A stretch of 64,000 bases of DNA. Origin: Paraspadella gotoi (taxonomy: Eukaryota; Chaetognatha). Below the pieces are notes generated by a model. That model was given only the letters and a program-made list of their open reading frames with translations. It did not search any database and was not told the DNA's origin. Below, piece by piece: positions 35,624 to 50,421 of this stretch. Made by a program: the position numbers and the translations under genes. Location of the stretch: the NCBI GenBank assembly GCA_051294375.1, contig CM119270.1, positions 21,881,897 to 21,945,896 of the forward strand. Reading direction: 5' to 3'. The first letter of the stretch is position 1; each line of letters begins with the position of its first letter.

Positions 35624-37797
35624 CTCTCGTTTTATTTTCTAGATTGGGGCATCATCGAGCGCCTATATGCATGAATATGGGTCAGCTCCAAGCATATAGA
35701 TCGCCATGCCAGGCCAGAAAAATTCTTAATTATATTTTTTTTTACAATTACTTAATTTCACATTGTTAAAGATTAATTAAAGATAAGTGCCCACCTAGAC
35801 TTGTCTGACATACCTATTCCCTCTTTTGTTTGGACTATAGTTTAGGACCATTTTTAACACGCTCTGTGGTACACTTTATGACAATGCAAGTACATTGCAG
35901 TTCGATCTTAGTTACGTGACCGGCGGTGTCAGCGCCTCCGCTACAATATAGATTAGCATTTTTAAGTTTTTGTCTGGTCTAATTCATTTTTAATGCCCAA
36001 ATCTTAAGGAATAAAATATGTTTGGTGTTTGGGTTTCATATTTATTGTATTGATTTTTTACGAGTAGATAGCAATCTTTTGTTATGATTATCATCGTACT
36101 TTTCTGTTAACACTCGACGTAAGAAATGGCTTAAAAAACCGCACCAAAATTAAGTAATCCAAAATCTAAAACCTCTTTTCAAAAATCCCGATTATCTGGT
36201 CACCTCTCCTCGTTGCATCTTTTTTTATAAAATGTGTATCAAAACCTTTTTTTCACAACTGTTTAGGTCCTTGGAGAGTTTTTCACAAACCCCGCCCTCT
36301 ATTGTCTGTTCCGGTCCTGTCTGCTTACAATTACCATACATAGCAAACTGGTTAGTTTAGATTAAGTCCAGTCCGAATGAAATACATAATGATAAAGCAT
36401 AAAGGGATCCAAAAAGTCTTTGGCGTCATTGAAATAGCAGTAGGACGTTCGCGACAGAGCGAATCCCTTTCAAAAGTGGCTCAGATAAATATGCTATGTA
36501 AATCTAGTATCTTTATCATCAATGATAACGCAAATCATCCCGCATCTTCTTGTTCTTCTGCATCTTGTTCTCATTCTTTGGGGTTTAAGATTTCTCATCT
36601 TCGATTGGGTATAAAAGCTTGAAACATCAGAATCAATCAAATACGGTAAACACGCAATCTCATTGAAAAGAGTCAATAACAGTGAAAAAGATAACGGAAA
36701 GTAACGATTTGAAAGGAAAATAAGAAAAAAAGGGAAAACACATCATGCATTGAAAGGAAAATACGAAAACTAGGAAAGGGGACTGAAAGGAAAGGAGGAA
36801 ATCCGAAAAAGAGGAGATTGATAAGATTATTCGGAAAAATAATTCTCAATGGCGTTTTCTCAAGCGCATCAGACAATTTCTTCTTTTAAAACCGATTTTT
36901 AAAATTAAATAAATTAAATTAAATTAAATTAAAGACTTTTAAAAGGATAGAACCTTTTATCAGAATATTTGTTAAAAACTTTTCACTTACAAGACAGACC
37001 CAGACTGACAGAAACCGACAGCACAGACAGACCGGACTGACAGGACAGACCGGAGCATGCAGAGCCAGAAAAGATGCCGAGGTCACGTTTTTCGCACCCA
37101 CAGATCACGAGCTGATCAGACTATCGAGCCACCTGAAAACACCATAAAGTATCGTCGCGTGCGAGCGTACTGAGAAAAAGTAAAATGAATATATAGAGAG
37201 CGTAAAAAAAAACACGAGAGTAAACTTTTTTCTCTTTTAGAGATGAATCTTCACTTAGTTATTACTCATAGACTCGAGAATGAAAGGAGTGCAAATGTGA
37301 AACTGAACAGAGATATGCTAAGCGTGATAGATTCAAAATAATTTGAAAGAGTAAAGAAAGAAAGAAAAGAAGTGAAGGAAATCCAAGTGAGAAGTGAGAG
37401 TATAGGAATTAAGAGAATTTCATTTGTAACGGAATATGAGTATATGATATGAACAGATAAGCAAGAAAATTGAATCTAAGTGAATGAAAGATAGCGCACC
37501 GAGATCGAATTGAAGTGTTAAAGAAAGATGAATCGCGTTCTGAAATATTTTTGAAAAATTCTCTTTAATTCTTCACTTTCTTTGCGTGAGTTGCTCTCTC
37601 TTCCCTTCTCTCTGGGTCATTCTCTCTTCTGCGCGCGGTTACCACTCTCTCCCCTCTCATCTTGTTCCCCTCTCACTTTCATGATCTGGGCACATGTCCG
37701 ACCTTTTCCGCCCTCTCCACACTACCGGCCGTAGGAATGATGTTGTCACTTCTTCTGAAGGTAGGATCTGTTTTCCTTCAAATTGTTGGAGACAAAG
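35624..37797. other. unique AT-rich spacer
   Basis: Mostly non-repetitive, with an (AAATT)n patch at about 36905-36930 and a GACAGACCGG patch at about 36990-37045. No gene is recognised. Confidence 0.5.
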
Positions 37798-37806
37798 TTT
37801 TCCTCA

Positions 37807-37929
37807 GCTCCGCGTGACATCGATGGGCCTTTTGAATTGGAAATCCTCTTTGAGAAGTATATGGAAAGGAGCGCGTCGCAGGGGGGCCCATGGTCTTCGT
37901 TAGGGCCTGAGGCCGGAGGAATGGATTTT
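37807..37929 (+). CDS. candidate internal exon, unknown protein
   Basis: TTTTCCTCAG just before 37807 is a fair acceptor and GGGG|GTGAGAG at about 37929 a fair donor. The open frame between them reads PRDIDGPFELEILFEKYMER, then a glycine/serine stretch, then GGMDFRILGG. The peptide looks protein-like but matches no family I can name. No neighbouring exon could be tied to it, and the region is likely to contain sequencing errors. Confidence 0.3.
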
Positions 37930-39239
37930 CGTATCCTTGGGGGGGTGAGAGGGGGGAATCTGTGGTCCTTGAAATTTTTTATTAAAAAAATTTTTATAAA
38001 AGACGTAAAATCTCTATGTATCATAAATACTTATGTCATGATATTTTTTTTAGGCGAGCTATAGTTTCCACTATACGTTCTACGTTACAATCTCAAAAAC
38101 AATTGGACTTAAGCTTCAACAATTAAAAACAAGCTATTTTTCCTAATACGCAAAGAAACAAATTTAAAATTTGCATCACACACTTTGAAATAATATGATT
38201 ACACGATAGATATATAATATATATATATCCTCAATCCGGTGACAAAAATATGTAACGAATATTAATCCATTTAAATATATAATCATACCTATTATACAAA
38301 AAACTGAAGCAATAATATAAAAAATTAAAGTAAAGGCAAGTATGAAAATCAAAAAACCCGAAAAAAAGAAAGAATTACGAAATAAAACACACTAGTATGA
38401 GAACATTATCATTTTATTAAACAAACAAATCCTCACAACACCCTCAACACGCACACAACGTACGTCCGCTCCCATTTTCACTACCGCGCGCACTCCCTCA
38501 CTGGGAAAGACCCGAACTTCGACTTCCGCGATTCTCTCAATTCGATCCACAAATTTCCTTTCATTTTGGTTCATAAGCCGACGCGTTAATCTTTCTCCAT
38601 CAGCAACTGACCCGGGCCGAGCGACTACGAACCGGATCGTATAGAGTTCCGCAGAGTTCTTCCGGAGCTCGGGTTGTCGGAGGCGCTGCTATGGGGGTGG
38701 AGCGGGTCCGGTGAATTTCTGAGGGGATCGGGGATCACAGTCGGGGCGCGCGGGAGAGAGGCGGTTCGAAGACACGTCGTTCAGAAGCGATGGGCATCTT
38801 GAGGGATATTGACGGCATTGGACGGCTTATCGTAGCAAGGAGATGACTCGTTGGGCGCTTGTGGCGCAAGAACGACCCAAGAATAAATAGGATGGAGATG
38901 AGGGTGTTTAAAAGAGAACTGTGCGAAATTCTTGAGTCATAATATTTGCTTCTATACTCATTTATTTGATCGGGAATTCTTCTATATTGTGAGCAGTTGT
39001 ATTACTTAATTATAAAAATTTACTGCAAATATATCACAACTCTTATTCTTTTTTTAAATTTTTAATTTTAAAACTATCTGAATGAAAAGCTATAACAAAT
39101 CTTCCGTAAATCAAATGAATAGTTGGAGTAGTAATGAGGAGAGAGAGGAATGAGATTAAAATTAACAATATAGAAGGATATCAACTTAAGAGATATTGAA
39201 CAATTTTACTAATCAATTTAAGGGGGGAATAGGGATTAG
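37930..39239. other. spacer with ambiguous open frames
   Basis: At 38398-38587 both strands are open: plus reads HFHYRAHSLTGKDPNFDFRD and minus starts MNQNERKFVDRIERIAEVEV. Neither has a matching splice environment that I trust. The GC-rich piece 38605-38710 is also open on both strands. The rest is AT-rich. Confidence 0.4.
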
Positions 39240-39987
39240 TAATCCTCTTCACTCTCCCCCCTTCTTTCTCCCCTTTCCTCTCCCTCTCCCTTCAGCGGCT
39301 CCTCGTCTTCTCCCCCTTCCTCTCCATCTCATCCCGGTATTCCCATCCTCGGCTTCGCCTCATTCTCCCTCGACCCTCCACTTACAATTTCTCTCTCTCC
39401 CCTTTTCCTCTCCCTCTCCCTCAGGCGGCCTCGTCTTCTCCCCTTCCTCTCCATCTCATCGTATTCCCCATCCTCGGCTTCGCCCTCATTCTCCTTTCGA
39501 CCATCGCTTACAATTTCTCTCTCTCCCCTTTCCTCTCCCTCTCCTCAGGCGGCCTTCGCTTCTCCCCCTTCCTCTCCATCTCATCCGTATTCCCCATCCT
39601 CGGCTTCGCCCTCATTCTCCCTTCGACCATCGCTTACAATTTCTCTCTCTCGCCCTTTCCTTCCCCTCTCCCTAGCGGCCTCGTCTTCGCTCCCCTTCCT
39701 CTCCCATCTCAACCCGTTCATTCGCCCATCTCGGCTTCGCCCTCATTCTCCGCTCGACCATCGCTTACAATTTCTCTCTCTCCCCTCCGTCCTCCCTCTC
39801 CCTAGGCCGGCCTCGTCTTCTCCCCCTTCCCTCTCCATCTCATCCGTATTCCCCTCCTCGGCTTCGCCCTCATTCTCCCGTTCGACCATCGCTTTACATT
39901 CTCTCTCTCCCCTTTCCTCTCCCTCTCCCTCAGTGCGGCCTCGTCTTCTCCCCTTCCTTCCATCTCATCCGTATTCCCCATCCTCGG
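39240..39987 (+). repeat. roughly 115-bp minisatellite, forward orientation
   Basis: Six to seven copies of a unit containing CCTCGTCTTCTCCCCTTCC, CATCTCATCCGTATTCCCC, ATCCTCGGCTTCGCCCTCA and CGACCATCGCTTACAATTTC. It breaks off at a 25-N gap (39988-40012) in the middle of CCTCGG. The reverse-complement unit occurs at 26165-26420. Confidence 0.9.
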
Positions 39988-40012
39988 NNNNNNNNNNNNN
40001 NNNNNNNNNNNN

Positions 40013-40266
40013 CCGAGAAGCTCAGTATTTCTAGCTAATCTATTTTTGTATATAGAGAACAAAAAATATTTTTAACTCAATATTTATGATTGCAAATATT
40101 AGACTAAATCCCTTTTTTATCTTTTTTTATCTATATTCTTCCAAAGGAAAAAGCATTTGCCGCCAGCCAACCAAAAAAAATATAAATCCTTGGCGCAGCC
40201 CAACGCAAAGTCGGAAAAACGTGCCCATTTGCCCCTCGCGGCACTGCCGTTCGAGAGAGCAGAGCA

Positions 40267-40299
<33 letters not shown>

Positions 40300-40754
40300 C
40301 GAGCATGAGCAGAGCAGCAGCAGAAAGAGCCCATGAGAAAAAGCTGCAGAGACACAGAGACAGAGAGAAAGAAAGAGACAGAGAGAGAAGATCATAAAGC
40401 CAAAGAAAGAAAGAGACAAGCAAGGAGAGCCCAGACAGAGAGAAAGGCGGGTTTGGACATGACCAACAGATTAAAAAGAGGAGAGAAAAAAGTGGACAAA
40501 AATAGAAGCTCAATTTAGGCAAAACACTCTTTCCTTTCATAGGTTAAATGGAGAGGGAGTGGAAATAAAGCGATGGCGAGCGAGTCAAAGGCGAGAGGCC
40601 AAAGAGAGAGGAGTGTAGGGCGGTTCGGTAGTGAAGAGACATCTGGCGAGAGTAAAAGTCTCTTTTCACTTGAAAGTAAACAAAAAAGTGAACATATAAG
40701 GGATAATGACAACAACGATAAAGTTGCTTTGTTAAAAATCACTGTCTAGTGACT
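40013..40754. other. spacer sharing sequence with 27.1 kb
   Basis: 40013-40160 repeats 27096-27240 in direct orientation (CCGAGAAGCTCAGTATT, CTAGCTAATCTATTTTTG). The remainder has GA/CA-rich patches at 40255-40440 that give leucine/serine frames. No gene is supported. Confidence 0.6.
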
Positions 40755-40970
40755 CTTCTGTCGTGACCCGGTGGCTCATTGAGTAATAGGTGACCATTAG
40801 GTACCGGGATCAATCCCTAATGGTACTAATCCTGCGGGAAGCGTGAGGACGACCGTAAACTGCCTTGGGGGCGTGGAAAACCCCGAAGCCTGGTTCCATG
40901 CTCAGGACCCGTTCCATGGCTGCGAGATGGGGATAAAGATGTTGCGTATGACACTCTTCTGCTTAATTAG
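40755..40970 (+). mobile_element. tRNA-derived SINE-like repeat, copy 4
   Basis: The clearest tRNA-like head: GACCCGGTGGCTCATTGAGT (A-box region), AGGTGACCATTAGG, then GGTACCGGGATCAATCCC (B-box-like). The shared body GCGGGAAGCGTGAGGACGAC follows, with GTGGAAAACCCC and GGTTCCATGCTCAGGACCC. It is in the same orientation as copy 2. Confidence 0.65.
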
Positions 40971-41958
40971 CGATATATTATTTTGATTTGTTACTTAGGA
41001 CTTTTATTTCTTTTTACAGATTTAAAAAAAAGTGAGAAACAAAAGAAAGAAAAGAAAAAAAAGAAAAGAAAAGAAAATAAAATAGAAAAAAAAATACATG
41101 AAAACAAAAAGAAAAAGACAAAAGAACAAAAAAAGAAGAAAAAAAGCTTAGTTTCATCTTTATTTTGATTCTAGACATCGTTCGTGCCTTAAGACCGAAT
41201 GAAAAAAAATCTGAATGTATNNNNNNNNNNNNNNNNNNNNNNNNNNNNNNNNNNNNNNNNNNNNNNNNNNNNNNNNNNNNNNNNNNNNNNNNNNNNNNNN
41301 NNNNNNNNNNNNNNNNNNNNNNNNNNNNNNNNNNNNNNNNNNNNNNNNNNNNNNNNNNNNNNNNNNNNNNNNNNNNNNNNNNNNNNNNNNNNNNNNNNNN
41401 NNNNNNNNNNNNNNNNCTCTCTCTCTCTCTCTCTCTCTCTGATCTCCTGTTTGCTTTCCCGTACGCAAACTCTTTTTCAATTCAAGATAAAAGGAAGAAT
41501 CTTCCACGAGATTCGGATAAACAACGAAAAGAAAAAAAAGAAAAAAATTCCCACATTTACTCGAAATAATCAGGAAGAACCGGCACTATTTTCCAAAAGC
41601 GCCCAATATATGTTCCTTAATCTCTGAATGGACGAGATTTTAAGTCAAAAATCGGAGTTGAGTTATTAAGGAAAAATATCGACAATGAAACTCACGCAGG
41701 AGTAAGAAAGCCAAGAATTCTATCTACAAGAGAACAATCGTTTTACAAGAAAGAGAAAGGGATCCAAGACGCGAGATACAAGACGCCAATGGAACCATAG
41801 TTTCCATCTTCTTGGAAGCTGATTGGTTGATTCCAACCAATCACATGACGACGCTTCTATCAAGTGAGAAAGAGTTTTTGCCTCTTGAATCTTTTTTCTT
41901 TCACGATCTTGTTAGTTTTGCGATGCTAATCTCTAAACCTAATTATTACCCTAAATCT
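40971..41958. other. A-rich tract, N gap and spacer
   Basis: AAAAG-type purine tract 41025-41145, N gap 41221-41416 next to (CT)n, and a half of the telomere-like element starting with CACTATTTTCCAAAAGCGCCC near 41587. No gene is seen. Confidence 0.65.
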
Positions 41959-41959
41959 T

Positions 41960-42435
41960 TATCCTTAACTTAAAAACTAACAAAATTCAAAATATGAAAT
42001 GGGGCGTTCTGAGAACATAAAGCCTTAATTCCAAAATATCCTCGGAATAATCTTGAAGAACCGGTTTCTCTCACACGCAATCTCGTCTCATCTCATCTCA
42101 TCTCATTCTATCTCATTCTATCTCATTCCATCTCATCTCATCTCATCTCATCTCATCTCATCTCATCTTCATCTCATTTCATCTCATTTTTTTCTCATCT
42201 GAACACATTCTCATTCTCATCTCATCTCATCTCATCTCATCTCATCTCATCTCATTCCATCTCATCTCACGCGAGGATCTAAAGCGATATTCCCCCCTAA
42301 AAAAGGAAGGAGAGAGAGAAGCCGCAAAATGAGGCATTTACTGTACGAGTGTACAGTACACGATGTCGTATCTCACAAGAAAGATGCAGTTTACGTCTCT
42401 TTCCGTCGCTTGGTGATCAAAGTTTATCGAACATT

Positions 42436-42496
<61 letters not shown>

Positions 42497-43880
42497 CTTC
42501 TCTATCTTTTTTCTTTCCTTTTACCATCTTTTATTTTAAAGCAAAGTGCCTTTTTCGCCTTAAATGCTTTATTTAATACCTTAATATCAAATACATAATA
42601 CCCTAATACCCTATTACCGACTATTTGATACCCTTATACCCCAAACCTAACCCTTTACGGTATTCGTTTTTCCCTCATATTAAATTAAAGCCTGTAGTTT
42701 ATTTCCTTTGATAGGAACACATTCACTTCCAACTTCCGCCTACAGCATAAACGCAATAAAATCTTTGGCTTTTACAATTCCTCGCGTAACCACTTGCAGT
42801 AAGGAATTACATTCAGATCATATCGTCAAGTTACAGTATTTGGTTCTACCTGCGAGTTATAAACTTTATAGGTTATTTTTCCCCTTTTTATAACATTATT
42901 TTATTTGTTTTAAAATTGTATTTTTATTTTTATTTACAAAACAAAATCTGTCGCCAATTTCTTTATTCTTATTTTTCACGCCGCCTATTTTTTTATTTTT
43001 TTTTAGATTTTTTATCTTTCTTTTTTATCTTTTTCATCTTACTTTCAGACTCTCAGACTTTATTTCAAACTTTCAACGAAAATTTCCTTACAGATTTTTG
43101 GGCTCTCTTTCCGAGAGTGCCCTATTTCGTTCGTTTATCACATAATTTAATCTTAACCTTAATATTAAATCTAAAACACTAACGATGAACCCATATTCCT
43201 ATTTCCTAAACCTAACCTTTAACTCTAAACACTAATCGCTAACCCAAATTCCTAATTCTAATCTATAATCTAATCCTTACCTCTAACCTCTAACCTAATC
43301 AAAAATTAACCTAATTCTGAATTTCTGATAAAATGAGGCGTTGTTGCAAAATAAGGCCATACTTTTTTTCCGAAGATGCTTTTTATTTCCTCTTCCACTT
43401 TGTATTTTTCGACTTTACATTTTCTCCTTTAAAAAAAGTTAGTTTTGCGCCGAAATATTTTTTCAAAATATAAACTTTTTCCGCGTAAAATGTTTTTTTC
43501 CATAAAATTTTAAAACTTTTTTTTGGGAGAGAGTGATAGAGAGAGAGTGAGAGAGAGAGAGAGAGACACCGGAATCATTTTAATGCAAAACAGATGGAAA
43601 ACGTTTTGTTCTTTTTAAATGAAAAAAATTGAGGAAAAAGTCTTTAGAATCGATTATGGCCAATGTCGTCACTCAGGAGAGCAAAGATGATATCGAACGA
43701 GCGAAGATGATAAAGATATTTTATGAAATTAATACAACCAATATAAAAATCATCCATTCATTTAATAATTAAGCTATGCTTCCCCTGACTTTGGACAAGC
43801 TTTGGTGGTTTAAGGCCTTATTGCAAGATAACGACATAACAAGTCCCTGCAAGATTTTAATCAAGACAAGACAACAAAAA
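41960..43880 (-). repeat. inverted duplication, right arm
   Basis: Reverse complement of 29120-31535 with the same landmarks in inverse order: (CTCAT)n array at 42070-42290, GTACAGTACACG, (CT)n 42440-42493, TACCCTATTACCGA, telomere-like CCTAA DNA 43140-43320, TTTTTTTCCATAAAATTT, (GA)n near 43550, and GTTATTTGCAAGATAACG-type sequence at 43825-43860. It looks cleaner, with fewer indels, than the left arm. It begins about 65 bp downstream of exon 5 of the CRT-like gene. Confidence 0.8.
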
Positions 43881-43943
43881 AAGTATTATAATCTCATTAA
43901 TTTAACCAACTATTCATACAAACAAGAGCAACAATAATCTCAC

Positions 43944-44115
43944 CCACGATGTAGATGACGGAGATTGGCAGTGCGTTACAGTTCGGGCGGTCCCCGTAGT
44001 GACAAGCGAATCCTTCTCTTAAATGTTCTCCTAATTCAGTCAATGATCCAGTTTTGCCGACAGATGGAAGAATGTCGGTCCAAAAGAGGAGACCGACTGT
44101 GATGAAGCCGACAAA
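43944..44115 (-). CDS. CRT-like transporter, exon 5
   Basis: Acceptor CCTTTAAACAG ends at 44116 and the donor is G|GTGAGA at 43943. It is 57 codons plus one base (phase 0 in, phase 1 out). The peptide starts FVGFITVGLLFWTDILPSVG, a membrane helix, then a lumenal loop with GFACHYGDRPNC and the start of another helix (LPISVIYIVG). In the CRT-like family (chloroquine-resistance transporter and relatives, drug/metabolite transporter superfamily) a long loop with paired cysteines, C...G...C, sits at this position. It follows exon 4 in phase across a 7.8-kb intron. The next exon (phase 1, final helices) was not found below 43.9 kb. Confidence 0.7.
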
Positions 44116-44321
44116 CTGTTTAAAGGAGGGGGGGGGGAGTTATGGGGTTTTCACAATGAATATAGACTATAATTAAAATTGCCTACAATAAATTAAGCTC
44201 ACTGAATATAGGTGACATTTAATTTAGTCCACTATGAATCGAGCCCACAACGAAACTTTATCCACAATGTAATCAAAACCCGTGGGAATTTTCACTAGTA
44301 GATTTCCGCACAATCGAACTA

Positions 44322-44322
<1 letters not shown>

Positions 44323-44358
<36 letters not shown>

Positions 44359-45481
44359 CGCTGGGTTTTCGACGATTTGTTTTAATACAAAAGTTGTTAA
44401 TAAATTTTCTCTATCAACTTGCCAAAAAAATTCCCTTTTTGTTTAAATGTTATAACTTGAGTTTATGTTTCCAATAAAAGGTTTTACTTCTATCGTGTCG
44501 TTGAAAGGTTATATCCTGTATCAAAAGCGTTCACTTTGGTCTCGTTGTGAGTGAGTAAATGTGAACTCATTCTCTCAGATAATGACCTTCATAATAAAAG
44601 CTTTTATACTAACTACATATTTCGAATCGACAAAGAAAAACCAATCAAAGACTGACCATTTTGACCTGTATATTTAAACGCTGGCAAACGACGAGCTTAA
44701 GCGCTGGCAAACGACAAGCTTAAGCGCTGCAACCGACAAGTGTCAGGCTGGCAGTGACAAGCTTAAGTGCTGGCAAGTCGACAGCTTAGCGCTGACAAGC
44801 CTACACGCTTAGGTTGTTATAACCCAAAAATCTAAAGTTGGTTAGGCGATTAGTAAAGAGCCTACCTAAGCAACAAAACTTCGATTTCACAATATACGAT
44901 GAATGGGAAAACGGACATACGATCAGCAGAGAGTCTAATTGACCGACAAGTCGACAACGAAAGGCCGACAAGCCGACGAGTCAGAAAACTGGCAAAAAGA
45001 ACTTTTGGCTTTTTTTTTCCGATTTCCGATGATTTATCCCTTTTTTTCCTTTTTTTTCCCTTTTTGTTCTTTGTTTCCTTTTTTCCCTTTTTTTCCTACT
45101 TGCCTTTTTTCTTTTTTTCTTTTTTCCCTTCTTCCTTTTTCCATTTGCCTTTTTAATTTTTTTCCCATTTTCCCATTTTTTTCTTTTCCCTTTTTCCTTT
45201 TATTTTTTCCCTATTTTAATTTTTTCTCCTTTTTTTCTTTTTTCCCTTTTTCCCTTTTTCTCCTTTTCACTTTTTCCTTTTTCTTTTTTATTTTTTTCCC
45301 TTTTTTCTTTTTTATTTTTATTTTTCCTGCTTTTCCACTTCTTTTTTTCTTTTTGCTCTTTTTGATCTTCAGTTCTTTTTGTTTTTTTTTGTTCTGCTTT
45401 TTTTTGTTCTTTGACTTTCGTTGTTCTTCTTTTGTGGAGAAAAAATTCGCGGAAATTCGTCATCGATTTTCGATTCAGGAA

Positions 45482-45576
<95 letters not shown>

Positions 45577-47162
45577 TGATGATGATGAATGATGATGATG
45601 AAGATGATGATGATGATGATGACACGACGACGACGAGACGATGACGACGATGATGATGATGACGACGATAACGACGACGATGATGATGATGATGACGACG
45701 CCGACGACGACGACGACGACGATAAAACCGAAAACACAATGACAACGAACGACAACCACGACGACGAATTTCAAGACGCCTCTTCTCCTTCCTTCTCTTT
45801 CTTACATCTCATCTAAACTCCTAAACATTTTAAACAAGTAAACAAATGGAATTTTGATAACAAACGAAACAAAACAAATTTTATTCTCATGCTTTAATCG
45901 CTTTTTCCTTTCTTTTTTATCTTCTCTTCTCTTTTTCCTTTCTTTTTTCTCTCTCTTCTCTTTTTCCTTTTTTTCTCTTCTCTTCTCTTTTTTTTTTTTT
46001 CACTTCTCTTCTCTTTTCTTTCTTTTTTATTCTTCTCTTATCTCTCTTCTCTTTCTTGCTTATGTCTTTCTTCCTTTTACTACCATTCTTCTTTTTTCTC
46101 TCTTCTTTCCTTTACCATTCCGACCTTCCTTTTCTTCCTCCCTTTCCTCTTTTTTCTCTTTTCATTCATTGTCTTCTTTTTTTTTCTTCTTCCTTTCTTC
46201 TCCTTTCCTCCCTTTCCTCATTTCCTCCTTTCCTCATTTCTTTACCTTTTTTTCTTCTCCGCTTTCTTACTTTTTCTCGTTTCTCATTCATTTTCTTCCT
46301 TTCTTTTCTTCTTCCTTCCTTCCTCTCCTTTCCTCCCCTTCCTCTTTTTCTCTTTCATTCATTGTCTTCTCTTCTTTTCTTCTTTCCTTTCTATTTCTCT
46401 TTCCTCCTTTCCTCATTTCCTTCCTTTCCTAATTTCCTCTATTTCTTTTTCTCCCTCCCTTTTCTTCTTTTTCTTTTTCATTCATAGTCCCTTCTTTTTT
46501 TTCTTCTTCCTTCTTCTCTTTCCTCCCTTTCCTTCATTTCCTCCCTTCCTAAATTTCCTCCCTTTTCCTTTCTTCCTCGCCTTTCCTCCTTTTCTCTTCT
46601 TTCATTCATTGTCTTCCTTTCTTTTTTCTTCTTCTTTCTTCTCCTTTCCTCCCTTTCACTCATTTCCTCCCTTTCCTCATTTCTTACCTTTTTTTCTTCC
46701 TCCCTTTTCTCCTTTTTTCTTTCATTCATTTTCTTCCTTTCTTTTCCTTCTTTCTTCCTTTCCTCTTCTTCCTCCCTTCTCCTTTTCTCTCTTTATTCAT
46801 TGTCTTCCTTTCTTTTTCTTCTTTCCTTTCTTCTCTCTTTCCTCCCTTTCCTCATTCCTCCCTTTCCTTTTTTCTTACTTTTTTTCTTCCTCCCTTTCTT
46901 CCTTTTTCTCTTTTCATTCAATTGTCTTTCCTTTCTTTTCTTCTTTCCTTCCGTTTCCTCCTCCTTTCTCCCTTTCTCATTTTTTTCTTTTCATTCATTG
47001 TCTTCTTCTTCTTTCCTTTCCTCTCCTATTCCTTCCTTTTTCCTCCTTTTCTTTCCCCTCTTCCCTTTACTCAAAATCGATCACGACGTCTTCACGTGAT
47101 TCGTGCCTTTGAGTCGACGTGTACTCCAAATCTCCGTAAGAGAGAGAGAGAGAGAGAGAGAG
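44323..47162 (+). repeat. giant palindrome, left arm
   Basis: Pairs with 47188-49992. Outward from the centre: a GAGTCGACGTG...CTCCAAATC piece beside (GA)n, about 1.2 kb of CTTTCCTCC polypyrimidine minisatellite with CATTCATTGTCTTC every 80-200 bp, a (GAC/GAT)n tract 45480-45760, a TTTTTCCC tract 45030-45345, a 23-bp repeat (GCTGGCAAACGACAAGCTTA) at 44679-44812, unique AT-rich DNA and (CT)n. The long phenylalanine/serine and aspartate frames here are artefacts. It lies inside the last recognised intron of the CRT-like gene. Confidence 0.9.
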
Positions 47163-47187
47163 NNNNNNNNNNNNNNNNNNNNNNNNN

Positions 47188-49992
<2,805 letters not shown>

Positions 49993-50421
49993 GCACTCTG
50001 GTGTGAAGTTTCGCCACTTGAACACAAATGGATGAAAAAAGGCGGAAACGAAAGAAATGAAATAAAACAAAAACAGAAAATAAAACAAAACATTAAAACT
50101 AAACAATAAAAACAAAACTGTGCATCGAATCGGCCCTATATACAAATAATATATAACTTATCCATGGGTTTTAATAATATGTTATCTTGCTTTTGTGCCA
50201 GCAAGACTTAAAGCTGCTTCCCTCCGTCCTTACTTCGGTTAAAAGCCTTTCATCCGAATCACGCAAGTCCTTGTAAGGCCTTTTTCAAAGTATTAGTTAA
50301 TTACTCATGGTCAAAATAAACATTAATTATAAATAAAAAAAACCATAACCTAATATTCGAACGATTTAATATCATCACTCATATTAAAACAAAATTATTT
50401 TATTAACACATTTCTCAAAAA
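49993..50421. other. spacer
   Basis: AT-rich; the segment 50185-50285 (GCCAGCAAGACTTAAAGC...AAGTCCTTGTAAGGCC) resembles other dispersed repeats of the window. No gene is seen. Confidence 0.5.

Noticed and set aside
38398-38587. Coding-like frames on both strands near 38.5 kb
   Set aside because: Both strands are open because of shared codon phase; neither has a convincing acceptor and donor pair or a recognised domain.
43640-43930. Small plus-strand ORFs (MANVVTQESKDD..., MLPLTLDKLWWFK...)
   Set aside because: They lie in a dispersed repeat that recurs in degraded form at 29.1 and 57.6 kb without an intact frame there.
45480-45770. Poly-aspartate/poly-serine/poly-valine frames
   Set aside because: Produced by (GAC/GAT)n; all six frames are open and the mirror copy at 48.4-48.7 kb behaves the same.
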